Assembly: GCA_016793465.1 (NCBI GenBank) | Contig: JAEUJW010000036.1 | Location: forward strand, 135,000 to 198,999 | DNA length: 64,000 nt | Source of the DNA: Myxococcales bacterium | Lineage (GTDB): Bacteria > Myxococcota > Polyangia > Nannocystales > Nannocystaceae | Direction: 5' to 3' | Shown: in pieces, positions 49,585-63,872 of the stretch | How positions within the stretch are numbered: position 1 is the first letter of the stretch | How the letters are laid out: every line of letters starts with the position of its first letter | Position numbers and translations under genes: made by a program | Notes under the pieces: generated by a model | What the model saw: only the letters and a program-made list of their open reading frames with translations | The model's database searches: none | Told to the model about the DNA's origin: nothing

Positions 49585-50535
49585 ATGAAGATCCTCGTCA
49601 CCGGCGCCGCCGGGCAGGTCGGGCTCGACCTCCTCCGCCTCCTCCACGACCGCGGTGACGATGTCCACGCGAGCGACGTGGCCCCCCCCGCGGTGCGCGA
49701 CCCCGCGGTGCCGTGGTACCGCCTCGATGTCACCGACGCCGCCGCCTTCGCCCGCCTCGTCGCCGACGTCCGCCCCGAGCGCGTGTTCCACCTCGCCGCC
49801 ATCCTCAGCGCCCGCGGCGAGGCCGACCCCCTGCGCACCTACGCGGTCAACCAGACCGGCACGCTGAACCTGCTCGAGGCCTGCCGCCAGCACGACGTCC
49901 GCCAGGTCGTGTTCACCAGCACGATCGCCGCGTTCGGCCCGCCGCTGCCCGAGCCCGTCGGCGACGACGTGGCCCTGCGCCCGACCACCATGTACGGCGT
50001 CACCAAGGTCGCCGGCGAGCTGCTCGGCGCCTACTACCACAAGCGCTACGGCCTCGACTTCCGCGCCGTCCGCTTCCCCGGCCTCATCTCCGCCGTGCTG
50101 CCCGGCGGCGGGACCAGCGACTACGCGCCGCTGATGTACTACGAGTCGCTGCGCGTCGGCGGCTACGAGGCGTTCTGCCGGCCCGACGCCGCGATCCCGC
50201 TGATGTACATGCCCGACGGCCTGCGCGCCCTGGTCGAGCTGGCCGACGCGCCCGGCGAGCGCCTGACCCGCCGCGTCTACAACATCGCCGCGTTCTCGCC
50301 GACCGCCCGGCAGATCGCCGACGACGTCGCCCGCGCCATCCCCGGCGCCGACATCACCTTCAAGCCCGACCCCGCGCGCCAGGCCATCCTCGACTCGTGG
50401 CCGCGCACGCTCGACGACCGCCTCGCCCGCGAGGACTGGGGCTGGCGCCACCACTACGACCTCGCCCGCATGACCGACGATCTCGTCCCCAAGCTGCGCG
50501 CGCTCGTCTCGGCGAGCTCCGCCGCCCAGCCGTGA
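49585..50535 (+). CDS. SDR-type L-threonine 3-dehydrogenase or related epimerase
   Basis: An extended short-chain dehydrogenase of 316 residues: NAD site [35 protein letters not shown], and the catalytic pair in [28 protein letters not shown] and the following acyltransferase gene resemble the SDR threonine dehydrogenases that oxidise threonine to 2-amino-3-ketobutyrate. A UDP-sugar epimerase cannot be excluded, but the kbl neighbour 10 bases downstream favours threonine breakdown to glycine and acetyl-CoA. Confidence 0.82.
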   Translation: MKILVTGAAGQVGLDLLRLLHDRGDDVHASDVAPPAVRDPAVPWYRLDVTDAAAFARLVADVRPERVFHLAAILSARGEADPLRTYAVNQTGTLNLLEACRQHDVRQVVFTSTIAAFGPPLPEPVGDDVALRPTTMYGVTKVAGELLGAYYHKRYGLDFRAVRFPGLISAVLPGGGTSDYAPLMYYESLRVGGYEAFCRPDAAIPLMYMPDGLRALVELADAPGERLTRRVYNIAAFSPTARQIADDVARAIPGADITFKPDPARQAILDSWPRTLDDRLAREDWGWRHHYDLARMTDDLVPKLRALVSASSAAQP

Positions 50536-50545
50536 AAGAGGCCCC

Positions 50546-51742
<1,197 letters not shown>

Positions 51743-51913
51743 CCGCGTCGACGGCGACGGCGCGGGGCTCGGACGTCCCGCCGTCCGGGTCGCAGCCTCG
51801 GGGCGCGTCCGCCGCGGAGCGAGAGACCTGACCCGAAGGACAGACGAAGCCGAAGAGCTCGCCGCGGCGCTTCAGCCGGCCGTGCAAGCAGCGCCCCCGC
51901 CGGCGCGGCGCGC

Positions 51914-53296
51914 TCAGCCGTGGAGCGGGCGCTCGCCGATCTTGCTGATCGTCAGGTGGAACGCCGCGCCCCCGCCCTCGCGCTCGCGCACCCAGGCGCG
52001 TCCGCCGTGGGCCTCGGCGACGTCGCGCACGATCGCCAGGCCGAGCCCCGCGCCGTCGCGCGTGCGCTGCAGGCGGTGGAACGGGGCGAAGATCGCCTCG
52101 CGGTGGTCCGCGGGCACCCCGGGGCCGCGGTCCTCGACGACGATCGCCAGGTGGGTGTCGCCGTCCTGCACGCTCACGTCGACGCTCGCGCCCGCGGGCG
52201 AGAACTTGATCGCGTTGACCAGCAGGTTGTCGATCGCCTGGCGCAGCGGCTCGGGGTTGGCGCGCAGCGGGGCCGCGCTCAGGCCGTGGCGGCGCAGCCC
52301 GACCCCGCGGCGCTCGGCCAGCGCCTGCACGCCGTCGATCGCCTCGTCGACGATGCGGGCCGCGTCGGCCGGCACGCGCTCCCACTCCGCGCCGCGCAGG
52401 CGCGCCAGGTCGAGCAGGTGGGTGGCCAGCTCGCCGAGGCGGTCGACCTCCTGACGCACGCGCCGCAGCGCCTCGGCCAGCTCGTCGTTCGACCGCTCGC
52501 GCCGCAGGGTCACGTCGATCTCCATGCGGATCGCCGTCAGCGGCGTGCGCAGCTCGTGGGCCGCGTCGGCCACCAGGCGCTGCTGGCCGGCGCTGGCCGT
52601 GCGCAGCTTCTCGGTCGCGTCGGCGATGGCGCCCCGCAGCAGGCCGATCACGTCGCTGCCGTGGTCGACCGCCGGCGCGCTATTAAAATTGCCGTCGCGG
52701 ATGCGCTGCATGTGCACGTGCAGCCGCTGCACGCGGGCCGCCAGGTTGCGCGCGTGGGCCACCTGCACGAGTAGCAGCACCAGCGTGGCCAGCGCGCCGA
52801 CCAGCGCCGCGACGCGGGCGTAGGCCGCCAGGGCCGCGTCGGTGGCCTCCAGCGAGACCGCCAGCCACAGCGCGTGCGGCTCGCCGCGCGGCGAGACGAT
52901 CGCCACCGCCATCTCGCGCACCCGCTCGCCCGAGGCCAGGGTGGTCGTGCGCAGCAGCGGCGCGGGCCCGACCTCGTCGCGCCCCAGGCGCTCGGGCGCC
53001 GCGTTGCCCGGCGGGAACGTCCGCAGGCGCGCGCCGTCCGGCCCGTAGAGCGCGCCCTGGTGGCCCTGCCGCCGCAGGTCGCCGGCCAGCGACGAGTCGC
53101 CGAAGTGCAGGTGCGCGTCCTGGCCCGGGCGGTCGAACATGCTGACCGACTCGCTCGCCGCCTGCAGCGTCAACCCGCGATCCACCGACTGCAGCAGCAA
53201 GCGCCCGAGCACCAGCCCGATGATCACCAGCACCAGCGCCAGCACGGTCGCCGGCAGCAGCGCGCCGTACAGCAGCAGGCGCGCGCGCAGCGTCAC
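51914..53296 (-). CDS. sensor histidine kinase
   Basis: The GTG at 53296 overlaps the regulator stop (GTGA). It has an N-terminal helix, a periplasmic loop of about 120 residues, a second helix, a HAMP-like segment, the phospho-acceptor motif VADAAHELRTPLTAIRMEI, and the ATP site with NLLVNAIKFSP, DRGPGVP and GAGLGLAIV. This is a complete HisKA/HATPase kinase. The periplasmic loop has His residues (HLHFGD) and may sense metal. It is the last gene of an RND efflux operon and probably controls it. Confidence 0.92.
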   Translation of the reverse strand: MTLRARLLLYGALLPATVLALVLVIIGLVLGRLLLQSVDRGLTLQAASESVSMFDRPGQDAHLHFGDSSLAGDLRRQGHQGALYGPDGARLRTFPPGNAAPERLGRDEVGPAPLLRTTTLASGERVREMAVAIVSPRGEPHALWLAVSLEATDAALAAYARVAALVGALATLVLLLVQVAHARNLAARVQRLHVHMQRIRDGNFNSAPAVDHGSDVIGLLRGAIADATEKLRTASAGQQRLVADAAHELRTPLTAIRMEIDVTLRRERSNDELAEALRRVRQEVDRLGELATHLLDLARLRGAEWERVPADAARIVDEAIDGVQALAERRGVGLRRHGLSAAPLRANPEPLRQAIDNLLVNAIKFSPAGASVDVSVQDGDTHLAIVVEDRGPGVPADHREAIFAPFHRLQRTRDGAGLGLAIVRDVAEAHGGRAWVREREGGGAAFHLTISKIGERPLHG

Positions 53297-53972
53297 TTCG
53301 CCGGGCCCCCCGCGCCGAGGCGGTAGCCGACCCCGCGCTGGGCCCGGACCGTCGGCGCGTCGTCGCCGAGCTGGGCCAGCTTGGCGCGCAGGTAGCCGAC
53401 GTAGACCTCGAGCACGTTGGGCTCGCCGTCGAAGTTCGGGCCCCACACCGCGGCCAGCAGCTCCGAGCGCGTCAGCACCTCGCCCGCGCGGCGGAACAGC
53501 GCGGCGCACAGCGCGTGCTCGCGGGCGGTCAGCGCGACCTCCTGCTCGCCGCGCACGAGCACGCGGCGGCGGCTGTCGAGGCTGACGTCGCCGACGCGCA
53601 GGCGCGCGAGCTCGCCGTCGCGGCGGCGCACCAGCACCTCGATGCGCGCGAGCAGCTCGCTGAAGTCGAACGGCTTGACGAGGTAGTCGTCGGCCCCGGT
53701 CCGCAGGCCCAGCACGCGCTCGGTGACCGCGCCGCGGGCGGTCAGCATCAGCACCGGGGTGTCGACGCCGCGGTCGCGCCACGATCGCAGCAGCGACAGG
53801 CCGTCGCCGTCGGGCAGCATCCAGTCGAGCAGGATCACGTCGTAGGCGATCGTGCGCGCCTGCCCGAGCGCGTCGGCCGAGGTCGTGCACGCGTCGACGT
53901 CGTGGCCCTCCTCGCGCAGGCCCCGCTGCAGCAGCACCACCAGGCGCTCGTCGTCCTCGACGACCAGGATCC

Positions 53973-53976
<4 letters not shown>
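53293..53976 (-). CDS. OmpR-type response regulator
   Basis: Starts at GTG 53976, overlapping the pump stop. The receiver has VEDDERL, the phospho-acceptor Asp in DVILLDWMLPDGDGL, and the Lys in YLVKPFDF. The C-terminal winged helix ends RAQRGVGYRLG. It resembles CzcR/CusR regulators. Operon position (pump, regulator, kinase) points to control of the efflux system. Confidence 0.93.
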
Positions 53977-57040
<3,064 letters not shown>

Positions 57041-57044
<4 letters not shown>

Positions 57045-58108
57045 ATCGCCCCTCCCGAACGCTCGAGCGCCCGCGCGTCGTCGGCCACCCGGTCGCCGGC
57101 GATCAGCGCTCCGTCCTCGCGCGCCCGCACCAGCGCCGTCGCCCCCGAGCTCGCCAGCAGCGCGACCGCCACCTCGCGCACCTCGTCGCCCCGCCTGCGC
57201 ACCACCACCAGCGCCTCACCCTGCCCGCGCAGCGCCCCCGCCGGCACCTGCAGCACCGCCGGGTCGTCGCTCTCGACCTCGACCGTGCCGCGCAGCCCCG
57301 CGAACGCCAGCCGCTCCTCGGCGACGTCGAACCACAGCGTCACCGCCCCGTCGTCGGCCTCGACCACCCGACCGATCGGCACCGGCACCAGCGGCCAGGT
57401 CGTGCCGTCGACCGCCGCGAAGCGCAGCCGCGCCCCCGCCGGCGGCTCGTGCAAGAACCTCGCCTCGACCCGCGGCCGACCCTCGCCGACGATCGTCGCC
57501 ATCGCCGCGCCCGCGCCCTCGACGACCTCGCCGATCCTCCCGCCCAGCCCCTGCACCACCCCGTCGATCGGACTTTTGATCGTGATGGTCGGCTGCGCGA
57601 CGAGCTCGCCGGCCCGCGCCGGATCGACGCCCGCGGCCCGCAGCGTCGCCGCCGCGACGAGCACCTGCTGCTCGCTCTCCGCCGTCAGCGAGGCGACCTC
57701 GAAGATCGCGCCCTCGCTGACCAGACCCTCGCCGCGCAGCCGCGAGAGCTTGTCGCGCCGCGTGCCCTGGACCGAGCGCCGCCGCGTCGCCCCGCGGTAC
57801 ACCGCGGCCGCGTCGGCGACGCTCGGCATGATCACCTCGACCACCGCCTGACCCGCGCGCACGCGGTCGCCGGGCCGCACGTGGAAGCGGACGATCTGCG
57901 CGCGGAAGATCGGCTGCAGCACCGCCTCGCGGTCGCCGCCGAGGATCGCCCGCCCCGGCGCCTGCAGCAGCGTCAGATCGTTCGGCACCTCGACGGCCGC
58001 CCACCCGCTCGCCGCGCTCGCCGGACCGGCCGCCCGCGGGTCGGGGCAGACGGCGGCCTCCGTGCAACCGACCAGCGACAGCGCGACGAACAACAGGCGA
58101 GACAGCAT
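57041..58108 (-). CDS. RND periplasmic adaptor
   Basis: The ATG at 58108, after GGCGAGG, gives a lipoprotein (lipobox SLVGC) of 355 residues. It has LQPIFRAQIVRFHVRPGDRV, the coiled-coil hairpin, ITIKSPIDGVVQGLGGRIGE and a beta-barrel part. Fewer than usual hairpin residues suggest a short adaptor. The stop overlaps the pump ATG (ATGA). It begins the adaptor-pump-regulator-kinase operon. Confidence 0.88.
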
Positions 58109-58145
58109 GGTGCCTCGCCTCGTAGCCCGGCCGCGCCGGCTCAAC

Positions 58146-58172
58146 CTGAGAGCCTGCTGAGAAGTCTCTCAG
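58146..58172 (-). terminator. hairpin after the FAD oxidase gene
   Basis: CTGAGAG at 58146-58152 pairs with CTCTCAG at 58166-58172. A perfect GC palindrome (CGGCGGGCCCGCCG, 58178-58191) precedes it. It lies downstream of the oxidase stop and before the adaptor gene. Confidence 0.45.
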
Positions 58173-58194
58173 CCTCGCGGCGGGCCCGCCGGCT

Positions 58195-61100
58195 TCAGGC
58201 CGCGAACACCACGTCGCCCGCGCCGATCGTGAAGTCGAGCTCGGTATAAAAGGTCGCCAGCGCCGGCACCCGCGCGTGCGTCGCGTCGCCGCCGTCGCTG
58301 TGCAGCCCGAGCTCGGCGACCAGCCCGGCCCGCCGCAGCACCTGCAGCTGCAAAGACCCCGGCACCCGCGTCGCCACCCGCGTCGCCTCGCGCACGCACG
58401 GCGCCTCGACGATCGCCTGGTAGCAGGCGCGGTCGCTGAGCGCCGCGTCGCGGTACTGTTTGAGAAACACCATGCGCAGCCCGCCGGTCCGCAGGCTGCC
58501 GGTCAGCGCGCGCAGCAGCTGCAGCTGGCCGCCGAGGCCGATCCCGCAGCGCGCCAGCCAGGCCGCGTCGTAGCCCGCGCGCAGCGCGTCGGCCAGCGAG
58601 CGCACCCCGCCGTCCTGCGCGCCGGGCACGGTCGTCGCCGAGATCAGCCGCTCCTCGCGCCACGGCTGGTCGCGCCCGGCGCTCGCCGGCGGCATCCAGG
58701 CGTCGACCCGCAGCGCGACGCCCGGGTCGCCCCGCCCCGGGAACTGCAGCCGCGCCTGTCCCTTGGGGAAGCCCAGCACCTCGCGCCCGCCGAGCACCGC
58801 CGCCCCGAGGTCGACCCACAGGTACGGCATGTACACGGCGACCCCGACCGGCACCAACCCGTCGCTGCGCCGCTCGCACACCGCGACCGGAATTAAAAAC
58901 CCGAAGTCCCGCTCCGGCACCACCCCCGGCGCGTCGACGGCCGACAGCGCGTGGTTGTGCTGGGCGTAGAACACCGCCGACGGCCCGAGCGGCAGGTAGC
59001 GCCGCGTCGGCCCCCAGCCGAGGTGACGGTCGCACAGCGCCAGCAGCTTCTCCGGCTCGGCGCGCAGCACCGCCGCGTACATGGCCGTCTGCCGCGCCTC
59101 GTACGGCGGCGACGTCGACTCGTTGAGCGCGCGCTCGATGTACCGCGGCCGCGCCCTCGCCGGCCCGGGCCGCGGCTCGCCGCGCCGCGGCGCCAGCCAG
59201 TCGTCGTGCAGCGCGATCGCCCGCCCCGACACCACCTGCGCCGCGCGGATGCCCGACATCGTCGCCCCCTCGACGCACCCGAGGTTCATCGGGTTCTGCG
59301 TCCAGTCGCCGCACAGCACCAGGTTGTCGTAGCCCGACGCGCCCGGGTCGAGCCGCAGCGGCGCGCTGCCGCGGACCGAGCGCACGTAGCGGTCCGACGG
59401 GTTGTGCACCGGGCTGTAGTGCTGCCACGCCAGCGCGTCGCCGCCGTCGGGGTCGACGAGCTTCGCAGCGTCGAGCCCCCCGCCCCCGCGCCGCTGCGCC
59501 GCCGGCCACAGGTGCGCGCTGCTGTCGCGCACGAACTCCCGGGTCAGCGAGGCGACCCGCGCGGTCTCGCGGGCCGCGTGCCCGCGCCACTCCTCGCGCG
59601 TGACCGGGTGCGGCGAGGCCTCGAGCATCGCCGCCGTGAGGTACGCGCAGCTGCCCGCCGGCACCGACGCCGGGAACGTCTCGCGCGGCAGCAGGTGGCT
59701 CATGTCGGCCCAGGTGTCGAGCGGGTCGGCGTACGGGATCATCACCGGCGGCGGCAGGTGCCAGCCCGTCGACTTGAGGTCGCCGCGGAACCACAGCTGC
59801 GCCGAGGCCGTCGGCGTGGTCTTGATCGCCGCCACCATCGCCGCGAAGCGCGGGTTGCCCGCGTCACGCAACATCTCCTGGCACAGCGCCGGCACCGCGC
59901 CGACGCCGATGCCGAGGATCACGCGGTCGAAGTCCCGCCCCGCGCGCAGCACCAGCTTGTCCGCCTGATCCGGCCAGCGCGTGCCCCAGTCCTCGAGGTG
60001 CTCGCCGCTGTCCTTCAGTTCGTCGCCGTTCACCAGCTGCTCGTACAGCGGCTCGCTCGGCCAGCACGGCAGCCCCTTCACGTCGTACAGCGGCGCGTAC
60101 TCCCGCCCGTCCTTGATCAGCATCTGCCGCCCGAACTCGACCTCCTCCACGCGCGAGCGGTCGGCCGCCAGGCGCAGCGCGTCGGCGCGGTGGAAGAACG
60201 CGAACTTCACCCCGCGCCGGCGCAGCACCTCGTAGAGCGGCGCGAAGATCACGTCGCCCATGCCCGCCTGCATCTTGTAGAAGATGCTGCCGCGGTAGGT
60301 GTAGAGCATGCGCAGCGTCCAGTGCAGGGCCGTGCCGGCGCCGATGTCCTGATGGGCCATGTACGCCCCGGCGTAGACCCCCGCCACCGTCGATGCATTG
60401 GCCGCCTCCTCCGAGGCGCCGTGGCGACGCAGCCACGCCCGGAAGTCCTCGTGATCGAGGCGCAGCCAGTCGACCGTGTCCTCCTCGACGAGGCGGTCGG
60501 CGATCATCCCGCGGATCATCGCCAGTGTGATGTCGGCCGCGACCCAGGCGATCCGCAGCTCCGGCCGCCCCGCGAGCAGCGGCGCCAGCACCCGCCAGGC
60601 CCAGCGCGAGCAGGCCAGCAGCCGCGCCAGCAGCTCCTCGCGGCGCACCACCACCAGCCCGCTCGCCGGCGCCTGCAAGAACTCGCCGACCTCCGCCAGC
60701 AGCCGCTCGACGCCCGCACGCAGCGCCCGCATGGCCGCCGACGTCGAGCGCCGCTCGGCCTTCGGCGCCGCCCCGGCGATGTCCGCCGCCATCGCCCGCA
60801 GCGCCGGCTGCTCGTCGTACAGCGCCAGCAGGAACCGCAGCATCCGCGGGATCAGCTCGGCCGGCGTCGGCGTGCGCTCGCCCGACCCCGGCACCTCCGC
60901 GTTGCGCGGGAACAGCAGCGGCTGGTGCTGCCACTTGCCCTGCCGCTCCTCCTCGAACACCACCAGCGAGTGCGGCTTGAACGCGTCCTCGACGGTCGCC
61001 AGCGGCGCGTCCGCGGGCCGCCCGAGCTCCTCGTAGCAGCGCCGCATGACCCCGAAGGCGTTGTCGTAGAAGCCGTAGAACAGGTGCAGCCCGTGCTCCT

Positions 61101-61296
61101 CGATGCGGTCGAAGCGCTCGCGGTTGCGCCCGCTCGCCCCCTTCCCGCCGAGGCGGTGGCCCATCTGATACACGGTGATGTCGTACCTGTCCCGCCAGCC
61201 AGGCTCGGACGACAGCTCGAAGGCCGTCGTCAACGCCGCCATCCCACCGCCCACGATCACGATCCGCTCCGGACTACGCTGACTAACTCTGGTCAT
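58195..61296 (-). CDS. FAD oxidoreductase fused to acetoacetate-decarboxylase-like domain
   Basis: This 1033-residue protein starts with a FAD-binding fold (RIVIVGGGMAALTTAFELSS, HRLGGKGASGR) and continues as an amine-oxidase/phytoene-desaturase-like enzyme; the last FAD contact is LVLCGDWTQNPMNLGCVEGA near residue 680. From about residue 750 a second domain resembles acetoacetate decarboxylase: AVYMPYLWVDLGAAVLGGRE, VLGFPKGQARLQF. The Lys in GFPKG could be the Schiff-base residue. There is no signal peptide. A pigment or lipid oxidation followed by decarboxylation is possible but unproven. Confidence 0.82.
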   Translation of the reverse strand: MTRVSQRSPERIVIVGGGMAALTTAFELSSEPGWRDRYDITVYQMGHRLGGKGASGRNRERFDRIEEHGLHLFYGFYDNAFGVMRRCYEELGRPADAPLATVEDAFKPHSLVVFEEERQGKWQHQPLLFPRNAEVPGSGERTPTPAELIPRMLRFLLALYDEQPALRAMAADIAGAAPKAERRSTSAAMRALRAGVERLLAEVGEFLQAPASGLVVVRREELLARLLACSRWAWRVLAPLLAGRPELRIAWVAADITLAMIRGMIADRLVEEDTVDWLRLDHEDFRAWLRRHGASEEAANASTVAGVYAGAYMAHQDIGAGTALHWTLRMLYTYRGSIFYKMQAGMGDVIFAPLYEVLRRRGVKFAFFHRADALRLAADRSRVEEVEFGRQMLIKDGREYAPLYDVKGLPCWPSEPLYEQLVNGDELKDSGEHLEDWGTRWPDQADKLVLRAGRDFDRVILGIGVGAVPALCQEMLRDAGNPRFAAMVAAIKTTPTASAQLWFRGDLKSTGWHLPPPVMIPYADPLDTWADMSHLLPRETFPASVPAGSCAYLTAAMLEASPHPVTREEWRGHAARETARVASLTREFVRDSSAHLWPAAQRRGGGGLDAAKLVDPDGGDALAWQHYSPVHNPSDRYVRSVRGSAPLRLDPGASGYDNLVLCGDWTQNPMNLGCVEGATMSGIRAAQVVSGRAIALHDDWLAPRRGEPRPGPARARPRYIERALNESTSPPYEARQTAMYAAVLRAEPEKLLALCDRHLGWGPTRRYLPLGPSAVFYAQHNHALSAVDAPGVVPERDFGFLIPVAVCERRSDGLVPVGVAVYMPYLWVDLGAAVLGGREVLGFPKGQARLQFPGRGDPGVALRVDAWMPPASAGRDQPWREERLISATTVPGAQDGGVRSLADALRAGYDAAWLARCGIGLGGQLQLLRALTGSLRTGGLRMVFLKQYRDAALSDRACYQAIVEAPCVREATRVATRVPGSLQLQVLRRAGLVAELGLHSDGGDATHARVPALATFYTELDFTIGAGDVVFAA

Positions 61297-61613
61297 GATG
61301 AAAACGGCGTATGAGCGGCGTCCCGGGGCGTATCGGACTGCCGTCCGCGGCGCCCGCGTCGCGGAGAAAAATCAGCCGCCGCGCGCCCGCGTCGCGGTGA
61401 TCCGCCGCCCCGCGATCGACCCCGCCCCCGCCGCAGCGACCACCGCGTGAGCCACCTCCTCGGCCGCGAACCGCGGCACCGCGACATCCCCGGCACGTCG
61501 CGGCTCGCCGCCTCGAACCCCCCGCACGAGCGTCGTGCGCGGGCAGCCGCGTCAGTCGACGCGCCGCGGCCCGCGGCCTCGCTCCTCCGCCGTGCGTGCG
61601 TCGTGCGGCCGCG
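61297..61613. other. non-coding stretch with an 18-bp direct repeat
   Basis: A GC-rich gap between two minus-strand genes. A short open frame (PRFAAEEVAHAVVAAAG) looks like the end of some protein, but no start or family supports a gene. The repeat entry describes the duplicated motif. Confidence 0.4.
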
Positions 61614-61625
61614 TCAGTCGACGCG
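61546..61625. repeat. two copies of an 18-bp direct repeat
   Basis: gccgcgtcagtcgacgcg occurs at 61546-61563 and 61608-61625, spaced 62 bases. The second copy covers the stop of the PP2C-like gene. It looks like a local duplication. Confidence 0.8.
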
Positions 61626-62156
61626 CGCCGCGGCCACGCCGACGAGCTCCGCGTACGGCGCGAGCGCGGCCGTGAGGGCGGCGTCGAGGCGGTCCTTGCG
61701 GAACTCCGCGTCGCCGACCGCGGCGATCTCCGCGGCGAAGAACGCCGCCCCGCCCCGCAGCCCCGCGTGGCTCGCCGCCACCAGGCCGTCGCCCGCCGCC
61801 ACCGCGTGCACCCCCGACGCCAGCTCCGCGAGCACCCCGTCGCGCTCGCGGTAACACCGCGCGCCCCCGGTCGCGGCCACGTGCGCGACATCACCGGCCA
61901 GCAGCACCACCGCCACCCCCGAGGCGTACGGCGGCGGCGGAGCGGCCTTCGTCAGCGCGCCCGCGGCCCCCTCGCCCACCCGGGCCAGCCGGGCGAACGC
62001 CCCCTTCACGCCCTCGAGCGACGGCGTGGCCAGGTCGCCCTGCACGGCGACCAGCGCGACCACCCGCTGCCCGTCGATCACCCCCGCCTCGATCGAGGCG
62101 GCCGCGTCCTTGTCGACGCGACGCCCGTGCACGACGGCTCCGTACTGAGTGCCCAT
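61614..62156 (-). CDS. degenerate PP2C-like protein
   Basis: The 180-residue product follows the PP2C order: start GTQYGAVVHGRRVDKDAA, a central GVAVVLLAGDVAHVAATGGA, then RCYRERDGVLAELASGVHAV, and DGLVAASHAGL. In active PP2C enzymes the GDSR-type motif and later Asp bind metal; here it reads GGAR and several Asp are missing. It is also shorter than usual. I infer a pseudophosphatase that binds but does not cleave. The start ATG has no strong ribosome binding site. Confidence 0.55.
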   Translation of the reverse strand: MGTQYGAVVHGRRVDKDAAASIEAGVIDGQRVVALVAVQGDLATPSLEGVKGAFARLARVGEGAAGALTKAAPPPPYASGVAVVLLAGDVAHVAATGGARCYRERDGVLAELASGVHAVAAGDGLVAASHAGLRGGAAFFAAEIAAVGDAEFRKDRLDAALTAALAPYAELVGVAAARVD

Positions 62157-62283
62157 GGCGCCGCATCATACCCGAAGCGCCGCTGGCCCGAGCACGGTCG
62201 ACCGCGCCCGCATCGCCGCGCGCAGGACGGCTCGCAGACGAAGCACGCCCACGCGCCGCCCGGGCCGGTCGCGCCCGCGCCGC

Positions 62284-63864
62284 TCAGTTCGCCGTGAAGC
62301 TGCGCGTCGGCGTCGTCACCTTGGCCCCGCACTGCTTGACCACCGCGTACCACTCGTACGTCGTGCCCGGCTTCAGCCCGTCGATCACCGTCGACAGCGT
62401 CGGCCCCGCGCCGCTGACCTCGCCGATACTATTGAACACGCCGGTGGCGGCGGACAGGTCGACCGTGAGCGTGAACTGCTCCTTGGCGCCGGTCATCGAC
62501 TTGTTCAGGGGCGGCGAGTAGGTCTCGACCTTCAGCTGGTTCTTGGCCGGCGAGAACCGCCAGATCCGCATGTAGCCGCAGCCGCCGGCGCAGTCGTCGG
62601 CCGGGACGATGAGGTCCTGGTAGTCGGCGAGCATCGAGTGGATCTTCTTGCCGTTGTGCGTATCGGTGCGGCGCGCCCGGAACTCCTTGATGTGGCCGCT
62701 CGTCATCAGCTGCACGTTGGGCGTGGTCTTGAACGCGCTGTACATCTGCTGGCCCTCGGCGCTGAAGTCGCCGTTGGCCTTGACGATGTGGTGCGAGTTG
62801 ACGATCCCGAGCGCGTTCGGGTGGTCCTTGAACACGTCCTTGGCCCACGCCAGCACCTCGGGGTCCTGGCCGAGGTCGCCGCGGTACTCGAGGCTGAGCA
62901 GCAGCACGTCGAGGTTGCCGGCGCGCACGAGGATCCAGCTGTTGGTGTTCTTGTTGCCGTAGTGCCCGCCGTAGTACGCGCGGTCCTTGAAGCGATCGAC
63001 GCCGAAGTACTTGTTGAAGAACTTGGTGCTAAACGGCACGTCGTTGTGGCTGCTCGCGCCGTTGTCGTGGTTGCCGACCGCGAGCGTGTAGGGCATCCCG
63101 TCGGGGAACTTGTCAGTCTCCTCCTCGAGCGTCTTCATGGCCGTCTCGGCCCGCTGCCACTCGACCTCCTGCAGGTTGCCGTGCTGCACGATGTCGCCGT
63201 TGTGCACGACCGCGACGATCTTGTCGGTGTTGCGGTGGTCCCAGATCCACTTGGTCTGGGCCGGGTACTGGGGGAAGTTGCCCGGGAACTGCGTGTAGTT
63301 CTGGGTGTCCGGCAGCACGACGATCGTGAAGTCGTCGGCGGCGGTCAGCGCGTGGATCTCCCGCAGGTGAAACTCGGCGGTCGCCTCGGCCACGACCTGC
63401 CCGCCGAGCGTGACCTCGAGGCTCGTCATCGGCCCCGCGATCGCCGCGCCGTCGGCCGGCGCGCTCGCCTCGGCGGTGAAGTCGGCCGGCGGATCGTCGC
63501 CGCAGCCCGGCAGCATCGCCTCGCCCGTGCTCGCCTCGCCCGTGCTCGCCTCGCCCGTGCTCGCCTCGAACGTGCTCGCCTCGAACGTGCTCGCCTCGAG
63601 CGTGCTGCTCGCCTCGCCGGGGCCCGCGTCGCTGCCGCCGGTGGTCGCCGCGCCCGCGCTCGTCGTCGCGACCTCGCCGCCGCCCGCGTCGCTCGTCGGC
63701 GGCGCGCCGCCGCTGCTCGCTCCGCCCTCGCTGGCGTTCGCGGTCCCGCCGGCCGACGCCGCGGTCGTGGTCGACGACGACGACGACAGCGCGGGCGATT
63801 CGTCGTGGCACCCGCTCACGAGGGCGAGGGCGACGGTCCAGGCGAACAGAGGTCGGGCGCGCAT
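62284..63864 (-). CDS. calcineurin-like metallophosphoesterase lipoprotein
   Basis: A lipobox (LVSGC) is followed by a long Ser/Thr/Ala linker with tandem EAST units. The enzyme domain has VVLPDTQNYTQ, HNGDIVQHG, LAVGNHDNG, NSHHIV and GHIKEF, all metal ligands of the calcineurin-like fold in the usual order. A fibronectin-like domain ends the protein (TVIDGLKPGTTYEWYAVVKQ). It is likely exported and surface-bound; the substrate is unknown. The putative group II intron end lies within 10-20 bases upstream of its start, so expression may depend on the intron. Confidence 0.85.
   Translation of the reverse strand: MRARPLFAWTVALALVSGCHDESPALSSSSSTTTAASAGGTANASEGGASSGGAPPTSDAGGGEVATTSAGAATTGGSDAGPGEASSTLEASTFEASTFEASTGEASTGEASTGEAMLPGCGDDPPADFTAEASAPADGAAIAGPMTSLEVTLGGQVVAEATAEFHLREIHALTAADDFTIVVLPDTQNYTQFPGNFPQYPAQTKWIWDHRNTDKIVAVVHNGDIVQHGNLQEVEWQRAETAMKTLEEETDKFPDGMPYTLAVGNHDNGASSHNDVPFSTKFFNKYFGVDRFKDRAYYGGHYGNKNTNSWILVRAGNLDVLLLSLEYRGDLGQDPEVLAWAKDVFKDHPNALGIVNSHHIVKANGDFSAEGQQMYSAFKTTPNVQLMTSGHIKEFRARRTDTHNGKKIHSMLADYQDLIVPADDCAGGCGYMRIWRFSPAKNQLKVETYSPPLNKSMTGAKEQFTLTVDLSAATGVFNSIGEVSGAGPTLSTVIDGLKPGTTYEWYAVVKQCGAKVTTPTRSFTAN
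63518..63607. repeat. six 15-bp tandem repeats encoding EAST units
   Basis: Three copies of gcctcgcccgtgctc, two of gcctcgaacgtgctc and one variant. They encode repeated GEAST/FEAST in the lipoprotein linker. Confidence 0.85.
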
Positions 63865-63872
63865 TGGTAGAT

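Noticed and set aside
58951..61314. 787-codon frame opposite the FAD oxidase
   Set aside because: Same reason; Arg/Pro/Gln-rich without motifs.
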